A stretch of DNA of 10,238 nucleotides from Clostridia bacterium (GTDB lineage: Bacteria; Bacillota; Clostridia; Christensenellales; Borkfalkiaceae): contig JAFVRU010000075.1 in NCBI GenBank assembly GCA_017504065.1, positions 1 through 10,238 on the forward strand. Direction: 5' to 3'. The translations under genes and the position numbers were made by a program. Below are positions 1 to 8,025 of the stretch, piece by piece; the stretch's first letter is position 1, and the number at the start of each line of letters is the position of its first letter. The notes beneath the pieces are model-generated. The model did not search any database. It worked only from the letters and a program-made list of their open reading frames with translations, and had not been told where the DNA came from.

Positions 1-1
1 A

Positions 2-322
2 AACTTCCCTGCGGACACGGGTCTCCTTACCAAGATGCCTACGGGTAGAGAATGCGGGGTAATGGATACGTTCCGTAACTGTAACTTCAGCTTCACGCTT
101 CCCGCAGCAGATTTAGAGAAAGTTGTATGCATTTATAGCGATGCAGAAGCTTACTACTATACGACGATGGAAAACGTAACGATTACTTGCAACGGTAAAG
201 TTGCGCAAGTCGGCGAAACGTGGGAAAACGGCGCAGGTAAACCCGCTGTTACGCTTACCAACTCTTCGTGGAAGAACGTTACGATTACGGATAGCAGAGG
301 ATCGCAAACGTACGGCGCATAA
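2..322 (+). CDS. C-terminal part of an unidentified, beta-strand-rich protein (5' truncated by window edge)
   Basis: The reading frame is open from base 2, before the first internal ATG at 35, and ends at TAA 320-322. The gene therefore almost certainly starts upstream, and 35 should not be taken as its start. The visible 106 residues are rich in Asn, Thr, Ser and Val. They contain two copies of an N-V-T-I-T motif (encoded at about 173-186 and 275-288, 34 codons apart). Such spaced short strands would suit a beta-helix or beta-sandwich surface or carbohydrate-active protein, but that is inference only. I see no catalytic motif, membrane segment or LPXTG-type anchor before the stop. I do not recognise the family. 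It is separated from the next gene by a strong hairpin, so it probably belongs to a different transcription unit. Confidence 0.6.
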   Translation, partial: NFPADTGLLTKMPTGRECGVMDTFRNCNFSFTLPAADLEKVVCIYSDAEAYYYTTMENVTITCNGKVAQVGETWENGAGKPAVTLTNSSWKNVTITDSRGSQTYGA

Positions 323-326
323 GGCG

Positions 327-352
327 AACAACTAACAACAATAACAACTAAC
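327..352 (+). repeat. Short direct repeat AACAACTAAC x2
   Basis: The ten-base word AACAACTAAC occurs at 327-336 and again at 343-352, just after the stop codon of the first gene. The stretch is nearly free of G and likely unstructured. It may be simple low-complexity sequence; no function can be assigned. Confidence 0.5.
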
Positions 353-367
353 TTATTTATACGTTGT

Positions 368-405
368 CTGGTTAGGGAGACAATGAAAATTGTTTCCCTA
401 ACTGG
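368..405 (+). terminator. Strong hairpin downstream of the first gene, possible terminator
   Basis: GTTAGGGAGACAAT (371-384) pairs with ATTGTTTCCCTAAC (389-402) around a GAAA loop. The 14-bp stem has a single G-U pair and can be extended by three more pairs to 368-405. There is no immediate U tract; T-rich sequence (GTTTTCAATTTT) starts about five bases after the stem. It could terminate the upstream gene or protect an mRNA end. The lack of a contiguous U run keeps the terminator call moderate. Confidence 0.45.
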
Positions 406-443
406 CAAAGTTTTCAATTTTAAGAAGCAAACAGGATATATTT

Positions 444-2873
444 ATGAAGAGATTACATTTGATATGCAATGCGCATATCGATCCCATTTGGCAATGGACG
501 TGGGATGAAGGAATATCTTCCGCACTCGCAACCTTTAAAAGTGCGGCGGACTTGGCGGAAGAGTTTGATTATATTTTTTGTCATGGAGAATCGCTTTTGT
601 ATGAAGCGGTAGAAAAAAACGAGCCAGAGCTTTTTGCTCGCATTCAACGGCTTGTAAAAATAGGAAAATGGAAAATCACAGGCGGGTGGTATTTACAACC
701 CGAATGTTTAATGCCTAACGGAGAAACGATTGTTCGTCATATTTCCGTAGGGAAGAAATATTTTAAAGAAAAGTTTGGGATAGAGCCGACGGTGGCAACG
801 AATTACGACTCGTTTGGGCATAGCGTCGGGCTTGTACAAATTATGGTGAAAAACGGCTATGATGGGTATATTATTTGTCGTCCGAAATCGACGAAACAAA
901 AAGAAAGACCCGATCTACCGCCGCAGTTTGATTATCCGTCGATTTTCTTCAACTGGAAAGCGCCTAGCGGGGATAGTATCAGGGTTGGACAAACCGTATC
1001 CTATCGTTCGGGGCTTGGACACGCGATAGAACGGATTATGAAAAGGGTGGATTGTCATTTTGCGGACACGGACGGAACGTACACAGGGGACGTGGATTTT
1101 GTGCTGTGGGGCGTTGGGAACCACGGCGGCGGACCGTCGAGAAAGGATTTGCGAGATATTGCGGCTTTAGACGTGAACGGCGTGGATATTTTCCACAGCT
1201 CGCCTGAAAACTTGTTTGCCGATGATTTGCCTATCGGTGGAGAAATCGACACGTCGCTCGTTACTTGCAATCCGGGGTGTTATTCGTCGATGGCGCGCGT
1301 GAAGCAGGCGTATAGAAAAACGGAAAATTTGTTCTATGGTACGGAAAAAATGCTTTCAGCGGCGATGTTGGCTGGATTTACTCCCGATTTACAACCACTC
1401 GATGAAGCTGAAAAGAAAATGTTGCTTGCAACTTTCCACGATATTTTGCCCGGTACGTGCGTAGAAGATGGGGAACGTGAAGGCTTGGGCTTGTTGGCTA
1501 CAACGGAAAAAACTTTGCGGGATTATAGAACAAACGCCTTTTTATATCTGGTTATGAGTCAACCTTGCGCTGGCGAAGGCGAGTACCCGATATTTGTGTT
1601 TAACTATTCTCCGCAGGAAACAACGACGCAGATAGAGACGGAGTTTATGCTCGCGGACCAAAATTACAGTTTGGAATTCTGCTATGAACCGCACGTTTAC
1701 AACGAAGCAGGGAACGAGCTGCCTATTCAAGCAATTAAGGAGGAATCTACGCTCAATCTCGATTGGCGGAAGAAGATTGTCTTTGAAGGGACTTTGAAGC
1801 CGTTAGGCATTACGCGTTTTACGGTAAAGGTACAGGCTGCACCCAAAGTTGAAAAAATTGTGAAAACAATTAGTAGTTTGGAGAAAACCTTACAAGGCAA
1901 CGATTTGTTGCCAGAGCCTGCGACGTTGGAGTTATACGAAGATACCGCCGATCCTTGGGGTATGAGTATGGCGGAACTCAAAGCGATGGGGGAAAACCCG
2001 AAAGAATTCCGTTTAATGACTTGTGAAGAAGCAGGGGAGTTTTGTGCGGTGGAAGGCGGTTTAGCGCCCATACGTAAAATTGAAGACGGAGCAATTTATA
2101 CAGGGATAGAGAGTTTTTATACCTGTGGACAAACAAATGCCGTTTTGCAATATAAATGCTATAAAAACAGCCCGTATACCGATATTAAACTTACGGTCGA
2201 GTTTGCGGATAAGAATAAGCTGTTGCGGTTGAAATTACCGATACCCAAGGCGTTTTCAGGCGGGAAAGCGGTTGGCGATGGTCCGTACGTTTGGGAAGAA
2301 AAGCCCGATTGCGAGATGTCGTTCCAAAAATGGCTCGGGATACAAAAAGGCGAAGAGATTTTTGCCGTAGCAAACGACGGGACGTATGCAGGGAAAGTGG
2401 AAAACGGGTATTTGTACTTAACGTTGTTGCGTGGTAGCGGGTATTGCGTACATCCAATTTTGGATCGAGAATTGTACCCGAAAGATCGGTATTTACCGCG
2501 GATTGATTGCGGAAGATACGTATACAATTTCCGTATATTCAAGGGGAGCGTATATGAAGTAAACGCTATGGCAGAAGCCTTTAACATGTTGCCGTACGCA
2601 GTAAACGTATTTCCGACGGGTGGTAAGAAAGGCGCGGAAATTGCGGCTGCTTCGCGGATTCAAGTGGACGGCGACGTGCAACTCGTTATGGCGAAATCGC
2701 ACGAAGACGGACGCATTGTTTTGCGTGTATATAATCCGGCAAGAAAAGCGGTGCGATTCAAGGTCTGGATTGGCGAAAATTGCATTGACGGCGAAGCGGG
2801 TGTAGGCGAAGTTGTTTCGATGATTTATCAAGACGGGAAGTTTGAACTTTTCCCCGACAGTATGCCCGTGTAG
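444..2873 (+). CDS. Glycoside hydrolase family 38 alpha-mannosidase
   Basis: Predicted zinc-dependent retaining exo-alpha-mannosidase of 809 residues, a normal size for bacterial GH38. The N-terminal catalytic domain shows the family signatures in order: A-H-I-D-P-I-W with zinc ligands His11 and Asp13; N-Y-D-S-F-G-H with the nucleophile and zinc ligand Asp122; G-N-H-G-G-G-P (225-231); and F-H-D-I-L-P-G-T with the fourth zinc ligand His332. About 450 residues of the usual central and C-terminal beta domains follow. There is no signal peptide, so the enzyme should act in the cytoplasm on imported mannose-containing oligosaccharides. The start at 444 is supported by AGGA at 433-436. It is first in the glycan cluster, 76 bases before the GH51 gene, and mannose-6-phosphate isomerase lies downstream in the same direction. 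The exact linkage preference (alpha-1,2/1,3/1,6, N-glycan or other) cannot be read from the sequence. Confidence 0.93.
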   Translation: MKRLHLICNAHIDPIWQWTWDEGISSALATFKSAADLAEEFDYIFCHGESLLYEAVEKNEPELFARIQRLVKIGKWKITGGWYLQPECLMPNGETIVRHISVGKKYFKEKFGIEPTVATNYDSFGHSVGLVQIMVKNGYDGYIICRPKSTKQKERPDLPPQFDYPSIFFNWKAPSGDSIRVGQTVSYRSGLGHAIERIMKRVDCHFADTDGTYTGDVDFVLWGVGNHGGGPSRKDLRDIAALDVNGVDIFHSSPENLFADDLPIGGEIDTSLVTCNPGCYSSMARVKQAYRKTENLFYGTEKMLSAAMLAGFTPDLQPLDEAEKKMLLATFHDILPGTCVEDGEREGLGLLATTEKTLRDYRTNAFLYLVMSQPCAGEGEYPIFVFNYSPQETTTQIETEFMLADQNYSLEFCYEPHVYNEAGNELPIQAIKEESTLNLDWRKKIVFEGTLKPLGITRFTVKVQAAPKVEKIVKTISSLEKTLQGNDLLPEPATLELYEDTADPWGMSMAELKAMGENPKEFRLMTCEEAGEFCAVEGGLAPIRKIEDGAIYTGIESFYTCGQTNAVLQYKCYKNSPYTDIKLTVEFADKNKLLRLKLPIPKAFSGGKAVGDGPYVWEEKPDCEMSFQKWLGIQKGEEIFAVANDGTYAGKVENGYLYLTLLRGSGYCVHPILDRELYPKDRYLPRIDCGRYVYNFRIFKGSVYEVNAMAEAFNMLPYAVNVFPTGGKKGAEIAAASRIQVDGDVQLVMAKSHEDGRIVLRVYNPARKAVRFKVWIGENCIDGEAGVGEVVSMIYQDGKFELFPDSMPV

Positions 2874-2949
2874 AGATGTGAAAAATTGTAGGAAATCGTC
2901 GAGAACGATATATCGCGAAAAGATTATATTTTGCTAAGGAGATAGAAAA

Positions 2950-4422
2950 ATGAAAGCGAAAATTGTTGTAAATCTGCATTATTTTATAGGAGATATCGAC
3001 AATCGAATCTATGGTTCTTTTATTGAACACGTAGGGCGTGCGGTCTATGGCGGGATTTACGAGCCTACTCACTCGACGGCAGACGAAAACGGCTTTCGGC
3101 AAGACGTAATGGAAATGGTGAAACAAATCGGTGTACCGATCATTCGGTATCCCGGTGGAAATTTTCTTTCTGGTTATAATTGGATGGACGGCATCGGCGA
3201 TAAGGCAAAACGACCCCAACGTCTTGACTTAGCTTGGAGAGCTATTGAAACAAATCAGGTCGGTATCGATGAATTTCAAGAATGGGCAAAGCGTGTAGGT
3301 AGTCAAGTGATGATGGCGGTCAACCTGGGAACAGGCACTCCGCAAGAAGCACAAAATTTGGTGGAATATTGTAACTCAAATACGGGTACGTACTATGCGG
3401 AATTGAGAAAAAAGAATGGTTTTGAAGATCCGTTTGCGATTAAAACTTGGTGCTTAGGTAACGAGATGGACGGGGATTGGCAAATCGGGCATAAGACTGC
3501 AGAAGAATATGGTAGAATTGCTCAGGAAACAGCGAAATTGATGAAATGGGTAGATCCGTCTATCGAGCTTGTCGTTTGCGGAAGCTCCGATTATAGACGA
3601 AAGACGTTTGGCGAGTGGGAGTTGACGGTATTAGAGCATACCTACGATTATGTAGACTACGTTTCGTTGCATCAATATTACGGCAATAAAATGAAAAATA
3701 CCGCGGATTTTCTTGGGAAGTCGGTACACATGGATTCGTTTATTAAATCCGTAGTAGCCATTTGCGATGCGGTAAAAGCGAAGAAACATTCGAAAAAGAC
3801 GATCAACTTGTCCTTTGACGAGTGGAACGTTTGGTTTCACACGCACGGGGAAAGCTATGAAGATTGGCAGGTTGCACCCGCGATTTTAGAAGATATTTAT
3901 ACGTTTGAAGACGCATTGCTCGTAGGGTGTATGTTGATGACTCTGCAAAATAACTGTGATCGTGTAAAGATGGCGTGTCTTGCGCAATTGGTGAATGTAA
4001 TAGCACCGATTATGACGGAAAATAACGGGCGAACATGGGCGCAAACCATATTCTATCCGTATATGTACGCATCCGTTTACGGGAAAGGAAGGGTTGTAAA
4101 GCCGATTGTCGATTGTGGTGCGTATGAAACAAGCGATGGTTTGGTTGTTCCGTATTTGGAAACGTCGGTTATACTCAATCAAGACGAACGGCAGTTGATT
4201 GTATTCGCCGTAAATAGATCGCTCGAAGAAGATATGATGCTTGATTTTACGGCGCAGGGATGCGACGGTTTGCAATTAAAAAAGCATATTGAATTATACT
4301 GTGATGATCTAAAAGCAACCAACTCCGCAGACAAGCAAGTGGTTGCTCCGTGTGAAAAAGAAATCACGGACGTACTGTCGTTGAGAAAACATTCTTGGAA
4401 TATGTTGATTTACAAATATTAA
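2950..4422 (+). CDS. abfA: Glycoside hydrolase family 51 alpha-L-arabinofuranosidase
   Basis: A 490-residue protein, close to the roughly 500 residues of well-studied intracellular GH51 enzymes. It should release terminal alpha-L-arabinofuranose from arabinan or arabinoxylan oligosaccharides by a retaining mechanism. Family motifs run along the whole length: the N-terminal Y-G-S-F-I-E-H, R-Y-P-G-G-N-F (66-72), C-L-G-N-E-M-D-G with acid/base Glu172, the H-Q-Y-Y segment (241-244) and S-F-D-E-W-N-V-W with nucleophile Glu291. Their spacing matches the known pair near 175 and 294 in Geobacillus AbfA. A beta domain closes the protein. There is no signal peptide. The start at 2950 has a strong TAAGGAG site (2935-2941) eight bases upstream. 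Its stop lies only 19 bases before araM, so the two are probably co-transcribed, as in the B. subtilis ara operon. Some GH51 members also act on other substrates, so arabinose specificity is likely but not proven. Confidence 0.93.
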   Translation: MKAKIVVNLHYFIGDIDNRIYGSFIEHVGRAVYGGIYEPTHSTADENGFRQDVMEMVKQIGVPIIRYPGGNFLSGYNWMDGIGDKAKRPQRLDLAWRAIETNQVGIDEFQEWAKRVGSQVMMAVNLGTGTPQEAQNLVEYCNSNTGTYYAELRKKNGFEDPFAIKTWCLGNEMDGDWQIGHKTAEEYGRIAQETAKLMKWVDPSIELVVCGSSDYRRKTFGEWELTVLEHTYDYVDYVSLHQYYGNKMKNTADFLGKSVHMDSFIKSVVAICDAVKAKKHSKKTINLSFDEWNVWFHTHGESYEDWQVAPAILEDIYTFEDALLVGCMLMTLQNNCDRVKMACLAQLVNVIAPIMTENNGRTWAQTIFYPYMYASVYGKGRVVKPIVDCGAYETSDGLVVPYLETSVILNQDERQLIVFAVNRSLEEDMMLDFTAQGCDGLQLKKHIELYCDDLKATNSADKQVVAPCEKEITDVLSLRKHSWNMLIYKY

Positions 4423-4441
4423 AAGGAAATAATAACGATTT

Positions 4442-5755
4442 ATGGAAATTGAAAAATATTTAAAAGAATTTGAGAAAGAAACTTGCGCGTGCGGACGGCG
4501 GCATTTGTTTACCGTATCGCGTGTGATAGTCGAAAAAGGCGCGATAGAAAAATTGCCGAATTTAATACAAGAAGCAGCAAGCAAGAAAGCATTTATTTTA
4601 GCGGATAAAAACACTTTTATTGCCGCTGGGGAGCGGGTCTGTGCTATATTAAACAATGCGGGTATCCATTATGCGCAATACGTATTCCCGACAGGGGAAA
4701 TCGAGCCGGATGAAAAAGCGGTAGGGAGTGCGATTATGAACTTTGATCCTAGTTGCGATTTGGTGATTGCAGTAGGGTCGGGCGTAATCAACGATATCGG
4801 AAAGATCCTGGCAAACACGGCGAAATTACCGTATTTTATCGTAGGTACAGCGCCGAGTATGGACGGGTACGCTTCGGCGACTTCGTCAATGTCGATAGAC
4901 GGGTTAAAAGTGTCTTTACCGAGCAAATGTGCAGACGTGATTATTGGGGATATTGACGTGCTCAAAAATGCGCCTATGAGAATGCTTCAAGCGGGACTTG
5001 GGGATATGCTTGCCAAACATATCAGTATTGCCGAATGGCGAATAGCCAACGAAATCACGGGCGAATATTATTGCGAGCGAGTTGCAGAACTCATACGAAC
5101 GGCTTTAAAGCGTTGCGTAGAGAATGCGGACGGGTTGTTAAAACGTGAAGAAGAAGCGGTAAAAGCTGTTTTTGAAGGGCTTGTCATCGGTGGCGTAGCA
5201 ATGGCGTTTGCAGGCGTGTCCCGTCCTGCGAGCGGTGTGGAGCACTATTTTTCGCATATTTGGGATATGCGCGGTTTAGCGTTTGGCACGAAAGTAGACT
5301 TGCACGGTATTCAATGCGCGGTAGCGACGAATATTGCCGCAGGATTGTACGAAAAAGTCTTAAAAACTAAGCCCGATAAAGAAAAGGCGCTTGCGTATGC
5401 AAAAGCTTTTGATTATCAAGCTTGGGCAAAGGAATTAAAAGCCTTTCTTGGTACGGGTGCAGACGTTATGATTGCGCTTGAAGAAAAAGAACAAAAATAC
5501 AGTATAGAAAAACACGAAGATCGGTTAAATATCATTCTTGAAAAGTGGGAGAAGCTTTGCGGGATTATTCGAGAAGAAATTCCTGCGCAAAAAGAAATCG
5601 AAAGGATTTTAGAAAAAATCGGTGCGCCGAAAACCGCAAAAGAAATCGGGATAGACTGCGATTTATCGATAACGCTGAAAGCAACGAAAGATATTCGGGA
5701 TAAGTATGTGCTTTCCCGTTTGCTTTGGGATTTAGGAGTTATTGACGAAATATAA
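4442..5755 (+). CDS. araM: sn-Glycerol-1-phosphate dehydrogenase, AraM/EgsA type
   Basis: A 437-residue member of the iron-containing alcohol dehydrogenase/glycerol dehydrogenase fold. The characterised relative AraM of B. subtilis reduces dihydroxyacetone phosphate to sn-glycerol-1-phosphate with NAD(P)H and a divalent metal. Visible features are a C-A-C-G-R-R-H patch at 15-21, seen in AraM-type proteins; the nucleotide-binding V-G-S-G-V-I-N-D (111-118); G-T-A-P-S-M-D-G-Y (135-143); P-S-K-C-A-D-V-I (160-167); and probable metal ligands Asp188 (A-G-L-G-D), His268 (G-V-E-H-Y) and His288 (D-L-H-G). A C-terminal helical region completes the family length. The ribosome site AAAAGGA (4421-4427) overlaps the GH51 stop codon and is 14 bases from the ATG, longer than ideal; no better in-frame start is visible. 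The physiological product here could feed an ether-type lipid or another glycerol-1-phosphate use. The sugar context leaves the substrate open. Confidence 0.88.
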   Translation: MEIEKYLKEFEKETCACGRRHLFTVSRVIVEKGAIEKLPNLIQEAASKKAFILADKNTFIAAGERVCAILNNAGIHYAQYVFPTGEIEPDEKAVGSAIMNFDPSCDLVIAVGSGVINDIGKILANTAKLPYFIVGTAPSMDGYASATSSMSIDGLKVSLPSKCADVIIGDIDVLKNAPMRMLQAGLGDMLAKHISIAEWRIANEITGEYYCERVAELIRTALKRCVENADGLLKREEEAVKAVFEGLVIGGVAMAFAGVSRPASGVEHYFSHIWDMRGLAFGTKVDLHGIQCAVATNIAAGLYEKVLKTKPDKEKALAYAKAFDYQAWAKELKAFLGTGADVMIALEEKEQKYSIEKHEDRLNIILEKWEKLCGIIREEIPAQKEIERILEKIGAPKTAKEIGIDCDLSITLKATKDIRDKYVLSRLLWDLGVIDEI

Positions 5756-5826
5756 ACGACGCATCATTAAAAAAACACAAAGTTTATAAAAACTGAACTT
5801 CTGATTGGAGAGCTATTCCAGCGAGA

Positions 5827-5855
5827 TTGATTAAAAAACAATTTATTCATATAAA
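5827..5855 (+). promoter_or_regulatory. Possible sigma-A promoter upstream of the GH3 gene
   Basis: TTGATT (5827-5832), a 17-base spacer and TATAAA (5850-5855) give a fair match to the vegetative consensus inside the 121-base gap between araM and the GH3 gene, the largest gap in the cluster. The predicted start near 5862 would leave an unusually short leader that begins almost at the ribosome site (AAAGGA, 5864-5869), so this remains tentative. Confidence 0.3.
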
Positions 5856-5876
5856 TAAAGACGAAAGGAAAAAGTT

Positions 5877-7517
5877 ATGGATATTAAGAAAATAGTAGAC
5901 GAAATGAGCATTGAAGAACTTTGCGGACAAGTGCTTGCCTATGATGTGCAGCCCAAAGACACAGAAGAGGAAATATACGACGTAATTGAGCGTATCCGTC
6001 CTGGTGCGCTGTTTCTTTGTGGCGCGAATAAGAATACGGTGGAAGAGCTCGAAGAACAGTTTCAACGGGATAGGGGTTATTACAAACATGCCACGAAAAT
6101 TACAGGAATTCCGTGCATTATGTCGACGGATATTGAAAACGGTCCAGGATGTATGTATAAACCCTTACCCGAACTTACCAACCCCATGTCTTGGGGTGCT
6201 TGCAACGACGAAACTCTGTTGGAGCGTGCAGGTGAATTAACAGGCCGCATTTGCCGTAAAATCGGTATTCATTATGCTCTTGCACCTGTAATAGACTTGT
6301 TTTATAATTTCCGTACTCCTACTATACAAGCACGTAGTATTTCCGATGATCCCGAGCGCGTAATTCGCCTTGCTGGCGCATATATTCGCGGTATGCAAAA
6401 GAATAACTATCTTGCCACATGTATCTAACATTTTCCCGGCGAGGGTGTAGATGAACGAAATGGGCATTTCGTTACGGTAATTAACTCCCTTTCAAAAGAA
6501 GAATGGATGGCAACCTACGGGAAAACCTATAAAGAATTGATTGAAAAAGAGAATGTTCCTTCCGTTATGGTTGGCCATATTGCCTGTCCTGCATTCCAAC
6601 CGAACGACTTTGATGAATATGGTCCCTTTCCTTGTACGATAAGTAAAAATTTAATGACGGATCTTTTGAAAGGTGAACTTGGTTTTAAGGGTTGTATTAT
6701 TTCCGACGCCATGAGTATGATCGGTACCTGCGCATGTGTCCCTGAGGACAAGCTTGCCGTTTCCTATATCAAAGCAGGTGGCGACTTGCTTTTATTTCCC
6801 GAGGCTTGTGAATATGATTATTTAGTGGAAGCCGTAAAATCGGGTGAAATTCCTATGGAACGTATACGCGATGCCGTTTACCGTGTTATGAAATTGAAAG
6901 AACGTGTACGTTTATTTGAAGATCAAGCAGCAATCGATGCGGAAATCGGCGATATTTCGGCAGATATCAAAGAACTTGAAGAAGTTTCTAAAAAAATTGC
7001 GGAAAAAGCAGTTAAGGTTATTAGAAACAACGTAGGCGTATTGCCCATACAAAAAGAAAGAGGTAAAGTTTTGTTGGTAAAAGTGGGGGGGAGTTTCTTT
7101 AATACCGAACCCGATAATGCGCCGTTTGTTTATATGGAACAAGAATTCAGAGATCAAGGTTGGGAGGTGGATTCTGTTTTCTATGCAAAGCATAAAAAAT
7201 TGAAAGAAATTTTGTTGGATTACGATTTAGTTGTTGTACCTTGCGTTGGAAACTTCCATGGTTCTACACTTCGTCCTGGTTGGGATAATATGATGGCGTT
7301 TTGGCGTGGATATATTTTACAACATCCTAATCTCGTCTTTGTTGGTTTGGACGATCCTTGTAAATTATTTGATTTCCCCTACGCAAAAACATTTATCAAT
7401 GCCTACGGCACAGCTCCTGCATTACAACGTACGGTCGTTAAAATAATTTTGGGTAAAGCGGAAAGTCAAGGTAAAAATCCTATTTCATTCCGTGGATTTT
7501 TCCAAAGAGAAAATTAA
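5877..7517 (+). pseudogene. NagZ-like glycoside hydrolase family 3 enzyme interrupted by an in-frame TAA
   Basis: One continuous frame of 547 codons encodes a GH3 protein, but codon 184 (6426-6428) is TAA. Before it lie the N-terminal barrel parts, ending L-A-T-C-I. After it, in the same frame, the text resumes H-F-P-G-E-G-V-D-E-R-N-G-H, so the stop replaces the conserved Lys of the substrate-binding K-H-F-P-G motif. One A-to-T change (AAA to TAA) would explain it. Further on are the nucleophile motif I-I-S-D-A-M-S-M (Asp277) and a C-terminal alpha/beta domain ending near P-I-S-F-R-G-F-F. His197 sits where NagZ enzymes have their acid/base His; the partner Asp is Asn195. The family includes beta-N-acetylhexosaminidases and beta-glucosidases, so the substrate is uncertain. 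The start at 5877 has AAAGGA seven bases upstream. Neither half could be active alone: the first lacks the nucleophile, the second half the barrel. A sequencing or assembly error is the main alternative to a true pseudogene. Confidence 0.85.
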
Positions 7518-7989
7518 AGAAAGCTTAGGGGAGTTATTGAAATCCTTTACGAAACGTCGTTCGATCGATCAAGAAATGGCGAAAAAATTACTCGAATTAG
7601 GGGAAGACGGAGCGTATGTACTCAGTAAATTGGAAGGCTCTCTTCTAGCGGTTTCTTTGATTTCTCAAACAGGAGTTTTAACAGCCTTTGCGAACGATAA
7701 AGCGTGGGACGTTGCTCTTGCGCAACAACTTTATGGGTTGGGAAGATGTGGCGATTGCTTATTAGTGTTGTCCACTTCGGGCAATTCAAAAAATTGTGTG
7801 TATGCTGCGTTGGTTGCTAAAGCAAAAGGGATTGCGGTTATAGCGTTGACGGGTGTTGGCGGTGGTAAATTAAAGGACTGCTCGGATTGTACGATTGCTG
7901 TACCTGAAATGGAAACCTATAAAGTGCAGGAATTGCATTTGCCTGTATACCATTGTCTTTGCGCGATGCTGGAAGAAGAATTCTTTTAA
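7492..7989 (+). CDS. SIS-domain sugar-phosphate isomerase (GmhA-like), N-terminally truncated
   Basis: The 165 visible residues match the later two thirds of GmhA/sedoheptulose-7-phosphate isomerase-like SIS proteins: A-F-A-N-D (65-69), the phosphate-binding S-T-S-G-N-S (94-99), L-T-G-x-G-G-G-K-L (119-127) and K-V-Q-E-L-H-L-P-V-Y-H (144-154), where Gln146 and His154 correspond to metal/catalytic residues of GmhA. Missing is the N-terminal region of about 60 residues with the usual C-G-N-G-G-S loop and the His metal ligand; similarity starts near S-L-G-E-L-L-K-S-F (11-19). The only upstream start candidate is GTG 7492, inside the end of the GH3 gene, with no ribosome site; ATG 7576 is an alternative. 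The frame closes upstream at TAA 7444-7446 without the missing motif. The protein is therefore probably a non-functional remnant, or is made only by coupling to GH3 translation. Confidence 0.75.
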   Translation: MDFSKEKIKESLGELLKSFTKRRSIDQEMAKKLLELGEDGAYVLSKLEGSLLAVSLISQTGVLTAFANDKAWDVALAQQLYGLGRCGDCLLVLSTSGNSKNCVYAALVAKAKGIAVIALTGVGGGKLKDCSDCTIAVPEMETYKVQELHLPVYHCLCAMLEEEFF

Positions 7990-8025
7990 TTAAAATAGTA
8001 TTTATAAAAAAGGAAAAGAAAATTT

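Noticed and set aside
35..322. A complete 95-residue gene starting at ATG 35
   Set aside because: The frame is open upstream to the window edge and there is no ribosome site before the ATG, so this is an internal Met.
2159..2587. Long minus-strand open frame (142 codons) inside the mannosidase gene
   Set aside because: It lies wholly within a well-supported GH38 coding region, resembles no family I know and is a shadow frame. The same applies to the other minus-strand frames over genes.
2895..2915. Small hairpin (ATCGT/ACGAT) and palindrome CGATATATCG between GH38 and GH51
   Set aside because: The stem is only five pairs and the palindrome ten bases; such elements arise by chance in AT-rich gaps, no second copy was found elsewhere in the window, and no regulator is nearby.
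6426..6428. Recoding of UAA as an amino acid in the GH3 gene
   Set aside because: UAA is used as a normal stop elsewhere in the window (322, 4422, 5755, 7517), and pyrrolysine and selenocysteine use UAG and UGA. A point mutation or sequence error is simpler.
6507..7517. Second half of GH3 as an independent gene
   Set aside because: It is in the same frame as the first half, and the codons between the stop and ATG 6507 (H-F-P-G and onward) are clearly part of the GH3 fold. The fragment would lack half of the barrel.
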